64,000 nt of DNA, from assembly GCA_041395565.1 (NCBI GenBank), contig JAWLAI010000005.1, positions 1 to 64,000 on the forward strand, in the 5' to 3' direction. How positions within the stretch are numbered: the stretch's first letter is position 1; the number at the start of each line of letters is the position of its first letter. The position numbers were made by a program, and so were the translations under genes. Shown in pieces: positions 7,930 to 15,907 of the stretch. The notes under the pieces are model-generated. The model did no database searches. It was not told the origin of the DNA and was given only the letters and a program-made list of their open reading frames with translations. The stretch comes from Pseudomonadota bacterium (GTDB lineage: Bacteria; Pseudomonadota; Gammaproteobacteria; UBA9214).

Positions 7930-9111
7930 TCAGCCCTGCCCGGGCGCCGCGGGCGGGGCATAGCGCAGGATCGCGTAACCGACCAGCGCCGAGATCACCG
8001 AGCCGGCCAGGATGCCGAGCCGGTCGTCGACGGCGATGCCCGTGCCGCCCTGCTCGAACGCCAGCGAGCTGATGAACAGGCTCATGGTGAACCCGATGCC
8101 GCACAGCGCCGCCACCCCGTACAGCTGCAGCCAGCCGGCGCCCGCCGGCAGCCGGGCGATACCGGCCCTGATGGCCAGCCAGGACAGGCCGAAGACGCCG
8201 AGCTGCTTGCCGAGGAAGAGGCCGGCCGTGATGCCGAGCGGCACCGGGTGCAGCAGCGCGTCCAGCGTCAGCATCTCGAACGAGATCCCCGCGTTCGCGA
8301 ACGCGAACAGCGGCAGGATGCCGTACACCACGGTCGGGTGCAGGTCGTGCTCCAGCTGCTGCAGCTGGGTGTGCTGCGCGCCGGCCTCGCGCGCATTGGG
8401 TATGAACAGCGCGGTCAGGACACCGGCCAGGGTCGCATGCACCCCCGACTTGAGTACGGCCGCCCACAGCACCAGGCCGACCAGGAGATAGGGAACCAGC
8501 GCGAGCACCCCGCGGCGGTTGAGCAGGAACAGCACGGCCAGCGCCGCCACGGCGACCAGCAGCGAGCTCACCGACAGGTTGTCGGTGTAGAACAGCGCGA
8601 TGATCACGATGGCGCCGAGGTCGTCGACGATGGCCAGCGTCATCAGGAACAGCTTGAGCGTGCGCGGCACGCGCGAGCCGAGCACCGCGAGCACCCCGAG
8701 CGCGAAGGCGATATCGGTGGCCGCCGGGATGGCCCAGCCCTTCATGGCCGCCGCATCGCCCCAGTTCATCGCCGCGTAGATGGCGGCGGGCACGGCCATG
8801 CCGCCGACCGCCGCGATCATGGGCAGCACCACGCGGGCGGGCTCGGACAGCTCGCCGTCGAGGATCTCGCGCTTCACTTCCAGGCAGATCAGGAAGAAGA
8901 AGATCGCCCGCAGGCCGTCGTTGATCCACAGCAGCAGCGGCTTGGCGATCTCGAAGGCGCCGACGCGGATCTCCACCGGGGTGTTCAGCAGGGCGTCGTA
9001 GAGTGAGCTGGCCGGTGAATTCACCACCACCATGGCCAGTATCGCGGCCAGCAGCAGCAGGATGCCGCTGGCGGCCTCGAGCCGGAGAAACTCGGTCAGT
9101 GCCTTGAGCAT
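7930..9111 (-). CDS. nhaA: Na+/H+ antiporter NhaA
   Basis: The 393-residue, roughly 12-TM protein exchanges 2 H+ for 1 Na+ across the inner membrane. AATDIAFALGVLAVLG places Asp133 and LAIVDDLGAIVII places Asp163/Asp164 at the same numbers as in E. coli NhaA, where they form the ion-binding site. SGVHATLAGVLTALFIP and GIGFTMSLFISSLAF are further family blocks. Length matches the family. A GC-rich inverted repeat (arms 7893-7900 and 7922-7929) directly follows the stop but has no T tract. The gene appears monocistronic. Confidence 0.97.
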   Translation of the reverse strand: MLKALTEFLRLEAASGILLLLAAILAMVVVNSPASSLYDALLNTPVEIRVGAFEIAKPLLLWINDGLRAIFFFLICLEVKREILDGELSEPARVVLPMIAAVGGMAVPAAIYAAMNWGDAAAMKGWAIPAATDIAFALGVLAVLGSRVPRTLKLFLMTLAIVDDLGAIVIIALFYTDNLSVSSLLVAVAALAVLFLLNRRGVLALVPYLLVGLVLWAAVLKSGVHATLAGVLTALFIPNAREAGAQHTQLQQLEHDLHPTVVYGILPLFAFANAGISFEMLTLDALLHPVPLGITAGLFLGKQLGVFGLSWLAIRAGIARLPAGAGWLQLYGVAALCGIGFTMSLFISSLAFEQGGTGIAVDDRLGILAGSVISALVGYAILRYAPPAAPGQG

Positions 9112-9216
9112 GAGGATGTTCCCGATCCTGTGGGTTGCCGGAGTGCAGGCACCGATGATAGAGGATCCACGCGCGCGAGGCGAACCGCGGGCACGGTGCA
9201 GGCCGTGCGCATACTG

Positions 9217-9798
9217 CTAGCGGCCGCCCGCCATCCGCCGCCAGGCGGTCAGCGCGATCAGCAGCAGGCAGGCCACCCCGATGACGGCCGGATACAGCAC
9301 CGTCGTCAGCGAGTAGCGTTCCAGCGCCAGGATGACGAGGCCGTTGCGGAGCGCGAACAGCGCGAAGAAGGTGAGCGACTCACTGCCGGGCTGAACGTAG
9401 GCCTTGCGCACCGTCGGCCCGAAGCCGAGCACATCGACCAGCGTGAGCACGGCGACGGCCCAGAGCGGATCGGCGGTCAGGTACCACAGCGGCAGGGCCG
9501 CGAGCGCCGCGCCGAAGAACAGCCGGTCGGCCACGGTGATCGTGACATCGGCGCGCCTGATCCAGGCCAGCAGCGCGATCTGCAGCGTGACGATGCCCGA
9601 CACCCCGATCGGCCAGACGCCGATACCCCCGCCGCCCGCCAGTTGCGCGAGAAAGACCAGACACGTGGTGATGCCCCAGATGAGCCACGAGAACACATGC
9701 GGCCGGGTCGTGCCCGCGAGGATCGAGCGGATGTAGGGGAAGAACGCGATCAGGGTCAGCGCGATGGCGACGGCACTGAGCGTTCCCCGGACTGACAC
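9217..9798 (-). CDS. Seven-TM PQ-loop/SemiSWEET-like membrane protein
   Basis: The 193-residue protein has about seven transmembrane helices in a 3+1+3 layout. Each half starts with a Pro-containing loop: FFPYIRSILAGTTRPHVFSW in the first and GFGPTVRKAYVQPGSESLTF in the second. This spacing of Pro-Tyr/Thr, a basic residue and a following Ser/Trp recalls PQ-loop transporters (SWEET, cystinosin), though the classic PQ pair is not exact. Start is GTG 9798, the only in-frame start that keeps the first helix; the ribosome site is weak. Transport of a small solute is inference. Confidence 0.5.
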   Translation of the reverse strand: MSVRGTLSAVAIALTLIAFFPYIRSILAGTTRPHVFSWLIWGITTCLVFLAQLAGGGGIGVWPIGVSGIVTLQIALLAWIRRADVTITVADRLFFGAALAALPLWYLTADPLWAVAVLTLVDVLGFGPTVRKAYVQPGSESLTFFALFALRNGLVILALERYSLTTVLYPAVIGVACLLLIALTAWRRMAGGR

Positions 9799-9848
9799 GG
9801 TCGCGCCGCCGTCAGCGCGGCGTCCGGCCGGCCCGCAGCGGGCGGCGC

Positions 9849-10220
9849 TCAGACAAAACCGCGGACCAGGTAGATGCCCAGCACGATCCCCAGGACCCCG
9901 ACCAGCAGGTTCACGATCATGCCGACCCTGAGCTGGTACCCCGCCGGGATCTCGGCCGGCCGCAGCGTCTGCAGCACCTTGCGGTGCTGCCAGGAGGAAA
10001 ACAGCGCGATGACCGCGGCCAGCAGCACGAATGCCACCCCGACGAAAAAGGAGAAGTGGCGCTGGAACTGCCGGATGTCCTCGTGCCCGAGGATGACGAG
10101 AAACAGGCCGAAGCGCTCGACCAGGAATCCGAACGCCATCAACGAGACACTGGTCCGGTTCCATGCCAGCAGCGTCCGCTCCGCCGCGAACAGCACCCTG
10201 GGATCATTCAGGCTCGACAT
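9849..10220 (-). CDS. DUF202 (YidH-like) inner-membrane protein
   Basis: The 123-residue protein starts MSSLNDPRVLFAAERTLLAW, and the run AAERTLLAWNRTSVSLMAFG is the conserved opening of the DUF202/YidH family. Three transmembrane helices follow, at about residues 27-45, 58-78 and 98-120. Function is unknown; YidH proteins are small inner-membrane proteins. ATG 10220 was chosen because upstream in-frame codons give an Arg/Pro-rich non-conserved tail. Confidence 0.8.
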   Translation of the reverse strand: MSSLNDPRVLFAAERTLLAWNRTSVSLMAFGFLVERFGLFLVILGHEDIRQFQRHFSFFVGVAFVLLAAVIALFSSWQHRKVLQTLRPAEIPAGYQLRVGMIVNLLVGVLGIVLGIYLVRGFV

Positions 10221-10376
10221 ACCGTGTATTCCTGCGCCCGGCGCGAACCGACCGCACCGCGCCATCAACCTGCCTGTCGGCAGCGACGCCTCGGGATGCC
10301 GGCGACCTGCCACCTCGGCACACCCTAACACGGCAGCACCGGATGATACATGCCCGCCCGGCCCCGGCGAGCTGCT

Positions 10377-10781
10377 TCAAACGCAGCCGCGCAGTCGTGC
10401 CGCCAGCCCCGGGGAAAGGAACGTGGTGACCAGCACGGCGGGCCAGAGATTGCAGCCCCGGAAGATGTATGCGCCGAGCAGATCCGCCCACGTCCTGTGC
10501 AGCACGAGATACCCGAAGCCGATCTCGAACGCCAGCGTCAGCAACAGCCAGAACAGACCGACCCGCAACCATTGGGCGGCGCTCAACGCGCCGTACCCGG
10601 GCGCGGCAAGCCACGCCACGAGGAATATGCCGACCCCGAGCATGACCCCGCTGCCGACCAGGCCGGCGCAAGCGCCGAGGACCGGCACGAGCAGTCGCTC
10701 CCTGAGCAGGCCGTTCAGGATGGCCAGCACGAGGATGGCCAGCCACAGCGACGCGGCCCTTGCCCAGACCGATGGCTTCAT
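10377..10781 (-). CDS. Four-TM membrane protein of unknown function
   Basis: A 134-residue protein starting MKPSVWARAASLWLAILVLA. Four transmembrane stretches are visible at roughly residues 10-28, 32-58, 72-90 and 105-125, with charged ENDs such as RERLLVP and FEIGFGYLVLHRTWADLLGAY between them. No family is recognised with certainty. It precedes the DUF202 gene on the same strand with a 156-base gap. Confidence 0.55.
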   Translation of the reverse strand: MKPSVWARAASLWLAILVLAILNGLLRERLLVPVLGACAGLVGSGVMLGVGIFLVAWLAAPGYGALSAAQWLRVGLFWLLLTLAFEIGFGYLVLHRTWADLLGAYIFRGCNLWPAVLVTTFLSPGLAARLRGCV

Positions 10782-10963
10782 ATCAGGCCCGCCCTCGTAT
10801 GGGCTGGAGCGTGTTCATTGCCCGAGCTACGGCAGCCGTCACCGTGGCTGGCACCGCCGACAGGGATCTGGCAGCCGATGACCGGCCCTGGATGGCGCGC
10901 ATGTGCGCAGCGCAGCCGCAGGCCCGGCTGGGCGTGCCGCCGGGTGAGACGTCTGTGAATACT

Positions 10964-11029
10964 CCACCGGCTAGAGCCGGTGGCTTCAGGTTTCGGCTGA
11001 AAGCCGGATCGATCGGCCACCCGGCCGAT
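10964..11029. other. Three stacked hairpins resembling an IS200/IS605-type element end
   Basis: Three inverted repeats follow one another: CCACCGGCT/AGCCGGTGG (10964-10983, 2-base loop), CGGCT/AGCCG (10994-11006, 3-base loop) and ATCGGCC/GGCCGAT (11012-11029, 4-base loop). The first, flanked by TGAATACT and CTTCAGG, is very like the terminal hairpin bound by TnpA(Y1) in IS200/IS605 elements. No tnpA or tnpB is present, so at most it is a remnant or a small non-autonomous element. The wider 10782-11378 gap has no convincing gene. Confidence 0.4.
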
Positions 11030-11105
11030 TGCCCCGACATACAACTCCGCTGGCATTCCACGCTCCCCGTGCACCGCACTTGCCCATACGCCTGTATGAA
11101 GGTCC

Positions 11106-11183
11106 CGTCATTGCGGCGCAGGCCGCAATCCAGATCTCCTCATGGAGCAGTCTCTCTGGCTGCCGGCATACGCCGGCATGACG
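11106..11183. repeat. REP-like intergenic palindrome
   Basis: The element is bounded by CGTCATT and its complement AATGACG-like end (CATGACG) and contains two hairpins, ATTGCGGC/GCCGCAAT (4-base loop) and a GCCGG/CCGGC pair. The CGTCATT...AATCCAG outline matches a dispersed palindrome family common in proteobacterial intergenic DNA. Related partial copies are at 17741-17770 and 45262-45475. Confidence 0.55.
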
Positions 11184-11378
11184 ATTTGCCGCCTGAAGGC
11201 GGGGGGGTTACTGATCCCCTATTAGAGACGCTAAACGCAGCGGCTGCAGTGAGGGGCGACGTGCGCACAACCGTGTCCATGGCATGCGCAGCTGGCCGCG
11301 GCACACCCGGCGCCCGGATGGGCGCAGCGAACGGCCTGCGCATTGCTCGCCTGATTGCGCCGCATTCCGGGCTTGGGC

Positions 11379-11723
11379 TTACGCTTGCCTGACGATGTCC
11401 ACCGAGATCTCCACCGCTGGCACGTCGCCCCTGTTCTCAAGCCAGTGCACGGTGTTCCTGTCCTCGGGCCAACCCACGCCCGGCCCGTAATCCGTAGCGA
11501 CGCCATTGCGATGATCGGTGATCGTGCCTTGCAGTATGTAAACGACACCCGGCCTGTCAACATGATCGTGCAGCGGGCCGAAGACACCGCCAGGCTCGAT
11601 GGTGACCAGCCGCATCCGGAGTTGGCGCCCTGCCATGCCCTCGATCTCCGGTCCGAGATCAACCGTTTCAAGCAATTTCACCGTAACACCTTGCGTTTCA
11701 GGCACCGGTTGCTCGTTTTGCAT
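11379..11723 (-). CDS. Cupin-domain protein
   Basis: The 114-residue protein starts MQNEQPVPETQGVTVKL; ATG 11723 has a good ribosome site (GGAGAGG, 8-base spacing), better than an in-frame GTG at 11732. The core is a single cupin: LRMRLVTIEPGGVFGPLHDH, then PGVVYILQGTITDHRNG (motif 1 and its glutamine-glycine turn) and DRNTVHWLENRGDVPAVEI (motif 2 His). HDH and NTVHW supply likely metal ligands. Such small cupins bind small molecules or act as isomerases/dioxygenases; no specific substrate is evident. It opens the string of small leftward genes reaching to 16166. Confidence 0.8.
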   Translation of the reverse strand: MQNEQPVPETQGVTVKLLETVDLGPEIEGMAGRQLRMRLVTIEPGGVFGPLHDHVDRPGVVYILQGTITDHRNGVATDYGPGVGWPEDRNTVHWLENRGDVPAVEISVDIVRQA

Positions 11724-11794
11724 AGTGATCACCTCTCCATCGTTCCAGGGCCTGACGTGACCGCAAACCGGCGCGATGCTGGCGGCGCGTCTTG

Positions 11795-12442
11795 TCAGTG
11801 CGCGTCATTGAGCATTCTTACGGAATCTGCCGCTTCCTGAAGCGGCGCCAGGGCGTTGTCGCTGAAGCCCAGCAACGGGCGCCATGGCCCGCCAGTCGGA
11901 CCGATATTGACAATGGTCGTGCCGCCCTTGCTGGTCAGGTAAGTCGTGCAGCGACGCAGGTTTTCCGACTCCTCCTTGCTGACGTCCGGCCAACGGCTCA
12001 TTTCCGAATACTCGCCATTCTGCGCGAGACGGAAATAGCGGGCCTCCTGACAATTCTGATTCTCTGCCGGGCATCCCCGCAGCATGAAAATCAGGTCATC
12101 GTCGGCCAACAAGCGCGGAGAAATGGCAAACCGGGTCGTGTCTTCCTCCCATCTGCTTGGCGCCGGCATGGAGACGATGCGCTGCAGCGCGCCGGTATCG
12201 GTCCAGTACAAATAGATCTCTCCCACCATGTCTTGGACTTTGGGCACGCCGCGGCCCCAGCCGCCCATCCCTGCCAGCCAGGGATAGCGCAGCTGATATC
12301 GGGTTACGCCAATCGCCACCCGATCACATTCCGGCCCTGCGCTATCCCCGGTGATGCGGGTATTCAGCTCGCCCGACGGCGCGCATCCCGCCACCTGGAG
12401 CGACAGAACAAGCAGCAAGGCCAAATGCCTATTCAAATGCAT
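11795..12442 (-). CDS. Putative lipoprotein, unknown function
   Basis: Start at ATG 12442 gives MHLNRHLALLLVLSLQVAGC, a type II signal peptide with lipobox VAGC; an in-frame ATG at 12454 is the alternative. The 215-residue product is mostly soluble, with DRVAIGVTRYQLRYPWLAG near the N-terminus, GEIYLYWTDTGALQRIV in the middle and several cysteines (RGCPAENQNCQ, RRCTTYL). I recognise no family. It is likely an outer- or inner-membrane-anchored periplasmic protein. A second lipoprotein gene lies 64 bases upstream on the same strand. Confidence 0.6.
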   Translation of the reverse strand: MHLNRHLALLLVLSLQVAGCAPSGELNTRITGDSAGPECDRVAIGVTRYQLRYPWLAGMGGWGRGVPKVQDMVGEIYLYWTDTGALQRIVSMPAPSRWEEDTTRFAISPRLLADDDLIFMLRGCPAENQNCQEARYFRLAQNGEYSEMSRWPDVSKEESENLRRCTTYLTSKGGTTIVNIGPTGGPWRPLLGFSDNALAPLQEAADSVRMLNDAH

Positions 12443-12506
12443 GGCATCCGCCATAAGCACATGCGCGCCTGCTGACCAGCCGACTCCTGATGGCATTTTG
12501 TATGTC

Positions 12507-12905
12507 TCATTGCCCAGTCCTCCTCACGATGCTTGCGATTTCGGCCGGGATATCCCTCCCGTAACCGTACCTCCAGTCCGGCAGGGGCGCGAGCAAGAGC
12601 GCAAGCCAACCCTGCATAGAGGTTACCGTGAATACCGTCAAACGCCTTGATGTATCCGCCGCCATTGAGTCAGGTATCGCAACCACATAGGTATCAACAC
12701 AGTGCGCCGGGATGATGCCGATGCTCAACACATAAAGCATCGGTTCGAAACACTGAAATCCTTCCGGAGAGTCGTTTTCCCTTGTCACGACAATGGCGAC
12801 ATCCGGACCAGGGGGATCGTAACCCGCATCGTCCCCGGGCGCGATCCGATACGTGGCGCATCCCGCCAAAACCGCAATCATCAAAATTGCAAGCAGCGCT
12901 TTCAC
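12507..12905 (-). CDS. Putative small lipoprotein
   Basis: Start chosen at GTG 12905, which gives the compact lipoprotein signal VKALLAILMIAVLAGC with lipobox LAGC; a TTG eight codons upstream would lengthen the n-region. The 132-residue product carries two further cysteines (FQCFEP, AHCVDT), PPGPDVAIVVTREND after the anchor and a hydrophobic stretch near MQGWLALLLAPLPDW. No family recognised. Spacing to its neighbours (42 bases to the RibD-C gene upstream) allows co-transcription. Confidence 0.55.
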   Translation of the reverse strand: MKALLAILMIAVLAGCATYRIAPGDDAGYDPPGPDVAIVVTRENDSPEGFQCFEPMLYVLSIGIIPAHCVDTYVVAIPDSMAADTSRRLTVFTVTSMQGWLALLLAPLPDWRYGYGRDIPAEIASIVRRTGQ

Positions 12906-12947
12906 AAGGAACGATCCCGCCCGTTGCAACCGGTCGTCAGGCCGCGC

Positions 12948-13586
12948 TTACGCACGCACGTAGCGCAAGTGTGTAGCATCTGGAGTATTGATCACCCTGT
13001 CGATTCGGAACTGCGGCAAGGCCTCGTGCAGGTTCTCGAACAACCGCCTGCCACTGCCAAAGACCACTGGAGCCAGGGCCATTTCCAGCTCGTCGACGAC
13101 GCCCCCGTTCAAATACTGCTGTATCACATCCGCACCGCCCGAGATGCGAATGTCGCGGCCGCCGGCAGACTCCCGCGCCGACTCAAGGGCACGCTCAGCG
13201 CCGTCGTTGCAGAAGTAAAACGTCGTCCCACCCGGACGCACCCATGGCACGCGCTGCTCATGGGTGAGCACGTACACAGGCGTGTGAAACGGGGCTTCCT
13301 CTGGCCAACTACGCTCGCCTTGCTCGAACATTCGCTTGCCCATGATGCAGGCACCGCTACGTTCCATGGTGGCACGGAGCATATCGTTGACCGGACCGGT
13401 CTCTCCGCCCGCGCCAAACCCGAGGTTCTCGCGGAAGTATTGCTGTTTAAGGATCCAGCTCATCAGCGCACCCCATTTGGCACCCCAGTTTTTATACTCG
13501 GGCCTATCCCAATTCTCGATGGTCATTCCATCCGGTGCCATGCAGCCGTCAAGACTAAGCCCGATGTTCACGAATACCTTGCTCAT
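12948..13586 (-). CDS. RibD C-terminal domain (dihydrofolate reductase-fold) protein
   Basis: The 212-residue protein begins SKVFVNIGLSLDGCMAPDG, the typical N-terminal strand of RibD-C/YyaP-like proteins, and contains GACIMGKRMFEQGERSWPEE, then VYVLTHEQR and GGADVIQQYLNGGVVDELEM, the NADPH-binding region of the fold. Family members are pyridine-nucleotide reductases of mostly unknown substrates, related to the reductase half of riboflavin synthesis. It is not a folate-pathway enzyme here; folA is separate at 40170. ATG start at 13586. Confidence 0.85.
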   Translation of the reverse strand: MSKVFVNIGLSLDGCMAPDGMTIENWDRPEYKNWGAKWGALMSWILKQQYFRENLGFGAGGETGPVNDMLRATMERSGACIMGKRMFEQGERSWPEEAPFHTPVYVLTHEQRVPWVRPGGTTFYFCNDGAERALESARESAGGRDIRISGGADVIQQYLNGGVVDELEMALAPVVFGSGRRLFENLHEALPQFRIDRVINTPDATHLRYVRA

Positions 13587-13686
13587 GATTCCATTCTCAC
13601 GAATCCGGATATCAGCCTAAAGTTGAAGCTGTGCGGTACAAATAAAGCGTAGCGTAGTTTGCGCCCGAGCTCACGCGGCGCCGGAG

Positions 13687-14106
13687 TCACACATTCGGCG
13701 GCGGAACCGCTCCCAACTGCATCATGAGTCCCAGCGTGTCCATAATGATGCGGGTATCCTTGATTTTCCCGCCTTGGAAGCGGTCAATCACCATACCCCA
13801 GACCGCGACAGGGCGATCCGTGGCAGGCACGCCGAGAAACGCCCCACGATGTGTTCCTGTCCACTCGAACCGTGACAGGACCTTGTCACCTTCGGCAATC
13901 TGCTCGTGGACCGTCCAATGCATGTCGGGAAACGCGGCTCTCAGTCCCCGCACCACGTCCTTCAACCCCTCCAGGCCCGGACCCTGGCCAGGAAACGGAA
14001 CCTGCTCCACCATGTCCTCCCAGAAGAACTGCCCAGCCGCATCGACATTCCCCTGGTTCAGAACTTCTTCTATGAATCGGCGGACCACGTTGCTGTTACT
14101 CTGCAT
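13687..14106 (-). CDS. SnoaL-like / ester cyclase family protein
   Basis: The 139-residue protein opens NSNVVRRFIEEVLNQGNVDA and contains FWEDMVEQVPFPGQGPGLEG, LRAAFPDMHWTVHEQIAEGD and RFEWTGTHRGAFLGVPATDR, the ordered blocks of the SnoaL-like polyketide-cyclase fold (NTF2-like cone). VWGMVIDRFQGGKIKDTR is the closing strand. Such cassette-size proteins often have isomerase, cyclase or unknown roles. ATG start at 14106. It lies just downstream of an attC-like site at 14150-14211 and may be a gene cassette. Confidence 0.8.
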   Translation of the reverse strand: MQSNSNVVRRFIEEVLNQGNVDAAGQFFWEDMVEQVPFPGQGPGLEGLKDVVRGLRAAFPDMHWTVHEQIAEGDKVLSRFEWTGTHRGAFLGVPATDRPVAVWGMVIDRFQGGKIKDTRIIMDTLGLMMQLGAVPPPNV

Positions 14107-14149
14107 GTTATCTGCCTTCTACTGGATCGTTCAGTGATGAGTATTAGCC

Positions 14150-14211
14150 GTCTAACCTGAAAGCCAGGCGCACCTGCGAAGCAGGCGTCAGCCAAGGTTT
14201 ATTTGTTGGCT
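14150..14211 (-). other. attC-like site (second, weaker)
   Basis: Read leftward, the EthD gene's TAA is followed at once by GTAGCCAAC, then an imperfect hairpin GACGCCTG/CAGGTGCG, then GTTAGAC (14156-14150). GTTAGAC fits the integron core consensus GTTRRRY; the inverse core AGCCAAC differs from RYYYAAC at one position. The layout stop-codon, hairpin, core and next ATG 44 bases on is what a gene cassette would show. The weak inverse core limits confidence. Confidence 0.4.
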
Positions 14212-14213
14212 AC

Positions 14214-14576
14214 TTAAAACTCACGCTCTTCAACAATAAATGCTGAGGATTTTGAATGATCTATAAAATTACCCTCGTCTTCCAATAATGCGGCGCCGAA
14301 TTTCTGTCCTTCAGGAGAGCTCATACCTTCCATAAGCGTCTCTTCTGACTCAAACCACACCTCAGCAACACCATCATATTCAGGCTGCATCCCTCTGGAC
14401 GTTCTGAGTCCTTCATTCAATGGAGTATCCAATGTGTGTGACTGAACATACTTTTTTGCGCCCATCGCGCCGGCAATGCTCATAAAGAATGGGCCATGCT
14501 TATTCATCCAGTAATCTTTGAATTCCGCGCGAGTCATATTTGGATGTCGTGTTATGCACATGATGAATTTAATCAC
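14214..14576 (-). CDS. EthD-domain (dimeric alpha+beta barrel) protein
   Basis: A 120-residue protein starting at GTG 14576 with ribosome site GAGGGGG. FIMCITRHPNMTRAEFKDYW followed by NKHGPFFMSIA is the conserved opening of EthD-like proteins, and DGVAEVWFESEETLMEGM with SPEGQKFGAALLEDEGNFID are the later barrel blocks. EthD-fold proteins bind small hydrophobic molecules and often accompany oxygenases. Base composition is clearly more AT-rich than the genome around it, suggesting acquisition. Flanked by attC-like DNA at its 3' side. Confidence 0.82.
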   Translation of the reverse strand: MIKFIMCITRHPNMTRAEFKDYWMNKHGPFFMSIAGAMGAKKYVQSHTLDTPLNEGLRTSRGMQPEYDGVAEVWFESEETLMEGMSSPEGQKFGAALLEDEGNFIDHSKSSAFIVEEREF

Positions 14577-14599
14577 TTTCTACCCCCTCTTCATTCTAC

Positions 14600-14686
14600 T
14601 TACTTTGGGTAACTCGGGTGTCTCACGTATCGCTGCTTGTTGGCGAGCGTATAGCGGTCATAGTTCCGTTTCTTTGTCTGCCCCAT
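14600..14686 (-). CDS. Possible 28-residue basic peptide
   Basis: Between the desaturase-like gene and the EthD gene, an ATG at 14686 preceded by GGAGGG opens a 28-codon frame starting MGQTKKRNYDRYTLANKQR and ending SYPK. It is strongly basic with no hydrophobic segment. The surrounding bases (a CCACT/AGTGG hairpin just upstream) might instead belong to a decayed mobile element. Coding is uncertain. Confidence 0.25.
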   Translation of the reverse strand: MGQTKKRNYDRYTLANKQRYVRHPSYPK

Positions 14687-14774
14687 TCCCTATACCCTCC
14701 AGTTGAACGGTTTTCCACTGTCCACTGAAGTGGTGCCAGCTCAGTCCGCCTGGGGCGATTTGTCATACGCAGCA

Positions 14775-15512
14775 TTACTCATAAACATCTTTAAAGAGCA
14801 GCATCTCCGCCAACCGCTCCTCATTCCTACCAGGAAATCCACAACGCGGAGAAAAATCGGTTGTGTCCTTGTAAGTTCCAAATATTCGATCCCAGACAGG
14901 AATATCACTGAAATTATATTTATGAACGTCTAATTGGTGATGTATTGAGTGTAATTCGGGCGTCTGGACAAAATAACGAAGCCATTTAGGTGACTTGTAA
15001 TTACCGTGATAGAAGAATTCACCTGTTGCCGCAAAAAAGTTGTACCAGAAGCTGGCCATTAATGAGCAGCCGAGTAACGGGAATATTATTGCAGCACTTA
15101 AAAATGCCCCGGTCGCTATTTCAACAGGATGCTTATAAAAAGAGGTAAGGATTTCGATCCTAGACGCTGAATGGTGTATTTGATGGAAAATTTGCCAGAA
15201 TCCGTTGGCGTGCCTCAGCCTATGCCACCAGTAGAATACAAATGTGCCGACAAACCATGCCACGAAACCTTCAAGAAATGGATTATTCCATACCGCGAAA
15301 TTGAACACCGACTCTGTACCATAGATGTCATGCCACAGCCGGCCCAAGCCCAGAGTTATTCCAAGCTGGATTATGTTTATTAGGATAGAACGCTTGTACC
15401 AGCCCCTAGATCTCGGTAGTTTTCGACCGGGCCTCGCTCTTTCCAATAAAAAAAATGCAGCAGTTGCGCCTGCCGTCATGAACGTCGGAAGTGTGATTGT
15501 GCTCAAACCCAT
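14775..15512 (-). CDS. Sterol desaturase / fatty acid hydroxylase superfamily protein
   Basis: The 245-residue membrane protein has about four transmembrane helices and the histidine clusters of the di-iron hydroxylases: HRLRH, HQIHH and HSIHH in order, with WWHRLRHANGFWQIFHQIHH and TPELHSIHHQLDVHKYNFSD as the core blocks. Enzymes of this family hydroxylate or desaturate sterols, carotenoids or lipids using O2; the exact substrate is unknown. ATG start at 15512, 13 bases downstream of the attC-like site. AT-rich composition fits the cassette region. Confidence 0.88.
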   Translation of the reverse strand: MGLSTITLPTFMTAGATAAFFLLERARPGRKLPRSRGWYKRSILINIIQLGITLGLGRLWHDIYGTESVFNFAVWNNPFLEGFVAWFVGTFVFYWWHRLRHANGFWQIFHQIHHSASRIEILTSFYKHPVEIATGAFLSAAIIFPLLGCSLMASFWYNFFAATGEFFYHGNYKSPKWLRYFVQTPELHSIHHQLDVHKYNFSDIPVWDRIFGTYKDTTDFSPRCGFPGRNEERLAEMLLFKDVYE

Positions 15513-15518
15513 AAGCTA

Positions 15519-15594
15519 CGCATTACGTTTGAACTCTGCCGCCGCCGACGGAGCGCCAGCGACGGAGGTGGTCGGCAGGAGTGAAGTGTTAGGC
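15519..15594 (-). other. attC-like integron recombination site
   Basis: Leftward, the upstream gene ends TGAG and runs directly into GCCTAAC (15594-15588), a perfect inverse core (RYYYAAC). An imperfect GC-rich palindrome follows (CTGCCGAC pairing with GTCGGCGGCGGCAG), then CAAACGTAATGC, close to the usual CAAACGTTA-type core end, 13 bases before the next ATG. The matching core GTTAGGC sits at the other end of the same unit (16189-16183), as required if R' and R'' of one cassette are complementary. The distal core is imperfect. Confidence 0.55.
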
Positions 15595-15595
15595 C

Positions 15596-15907
15596 TCATT
15601 CCACAGTTGAGTTAGTAAAACTCACGCCTTCTGTTTCAGGTTGTGGCGGCCCCGCCAATCCACTTGGCTTAAAAATACGCAAGACTACCAACCCAATAAG
15701 AATGGCCACCATTGAATAAATAAGTAGCTTGATAATATCGCCTCTGATCTCAGATTCTAATCCACCAGTACCAGTTGCTAAAAAGACCAATGAAAGCCCA
15801 AAGAAAATCAAAATTACAACTGCTGCACCAAAAATAGTTTGAATTTCGTCTGTCATTATTTTAACAGCAGAGGCCCACCCAGTAGGTGTTGTCGGAGCAT
15901 CAGACAT
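15596..15907 (-). CDS. Small two-TM membrane protein in a putative cassette
   Basis: The 103-residue protein starts MSDAPTTPTGWASAVKIMTD; its ATG overlaps the stop of the upstream pentapeptide-like gene by 8 bases, so the pair is probably co-translated. Two hydrophobic segments are visible, FGAAVVILIFFGLSLVFLA and LLIYSMVAILIGLVVLRIF. No family recognised. Its TGA is immediately followed by the attC-like inverse core. Low GC compared with the genome. Confidence 0.6.
   Translation of the reverse strand: MSDAPTTPTGWASAVKIMTDEIQTIFGAAVVILIFFGLSLVFLATGTGGLESEIRGDIIKLLIYSMVAILIGLVVLRIFKPSGLAGPPQPETEGVSFTNSTVE

Noticed and set aside
13587..13686. Third attC site after the SnoaL-like gene
   Set aside because: Only a CTTTAGGC fragment resembles a core; no inverse core or palindrome.
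14771..15527. GTAATGC direct repeat at both ends of the desaturase gene
   Set aside because: One copy lies within the stop-codon region of the gene, so it cannot be a cassette boundary; probably chance for a 7-mer.
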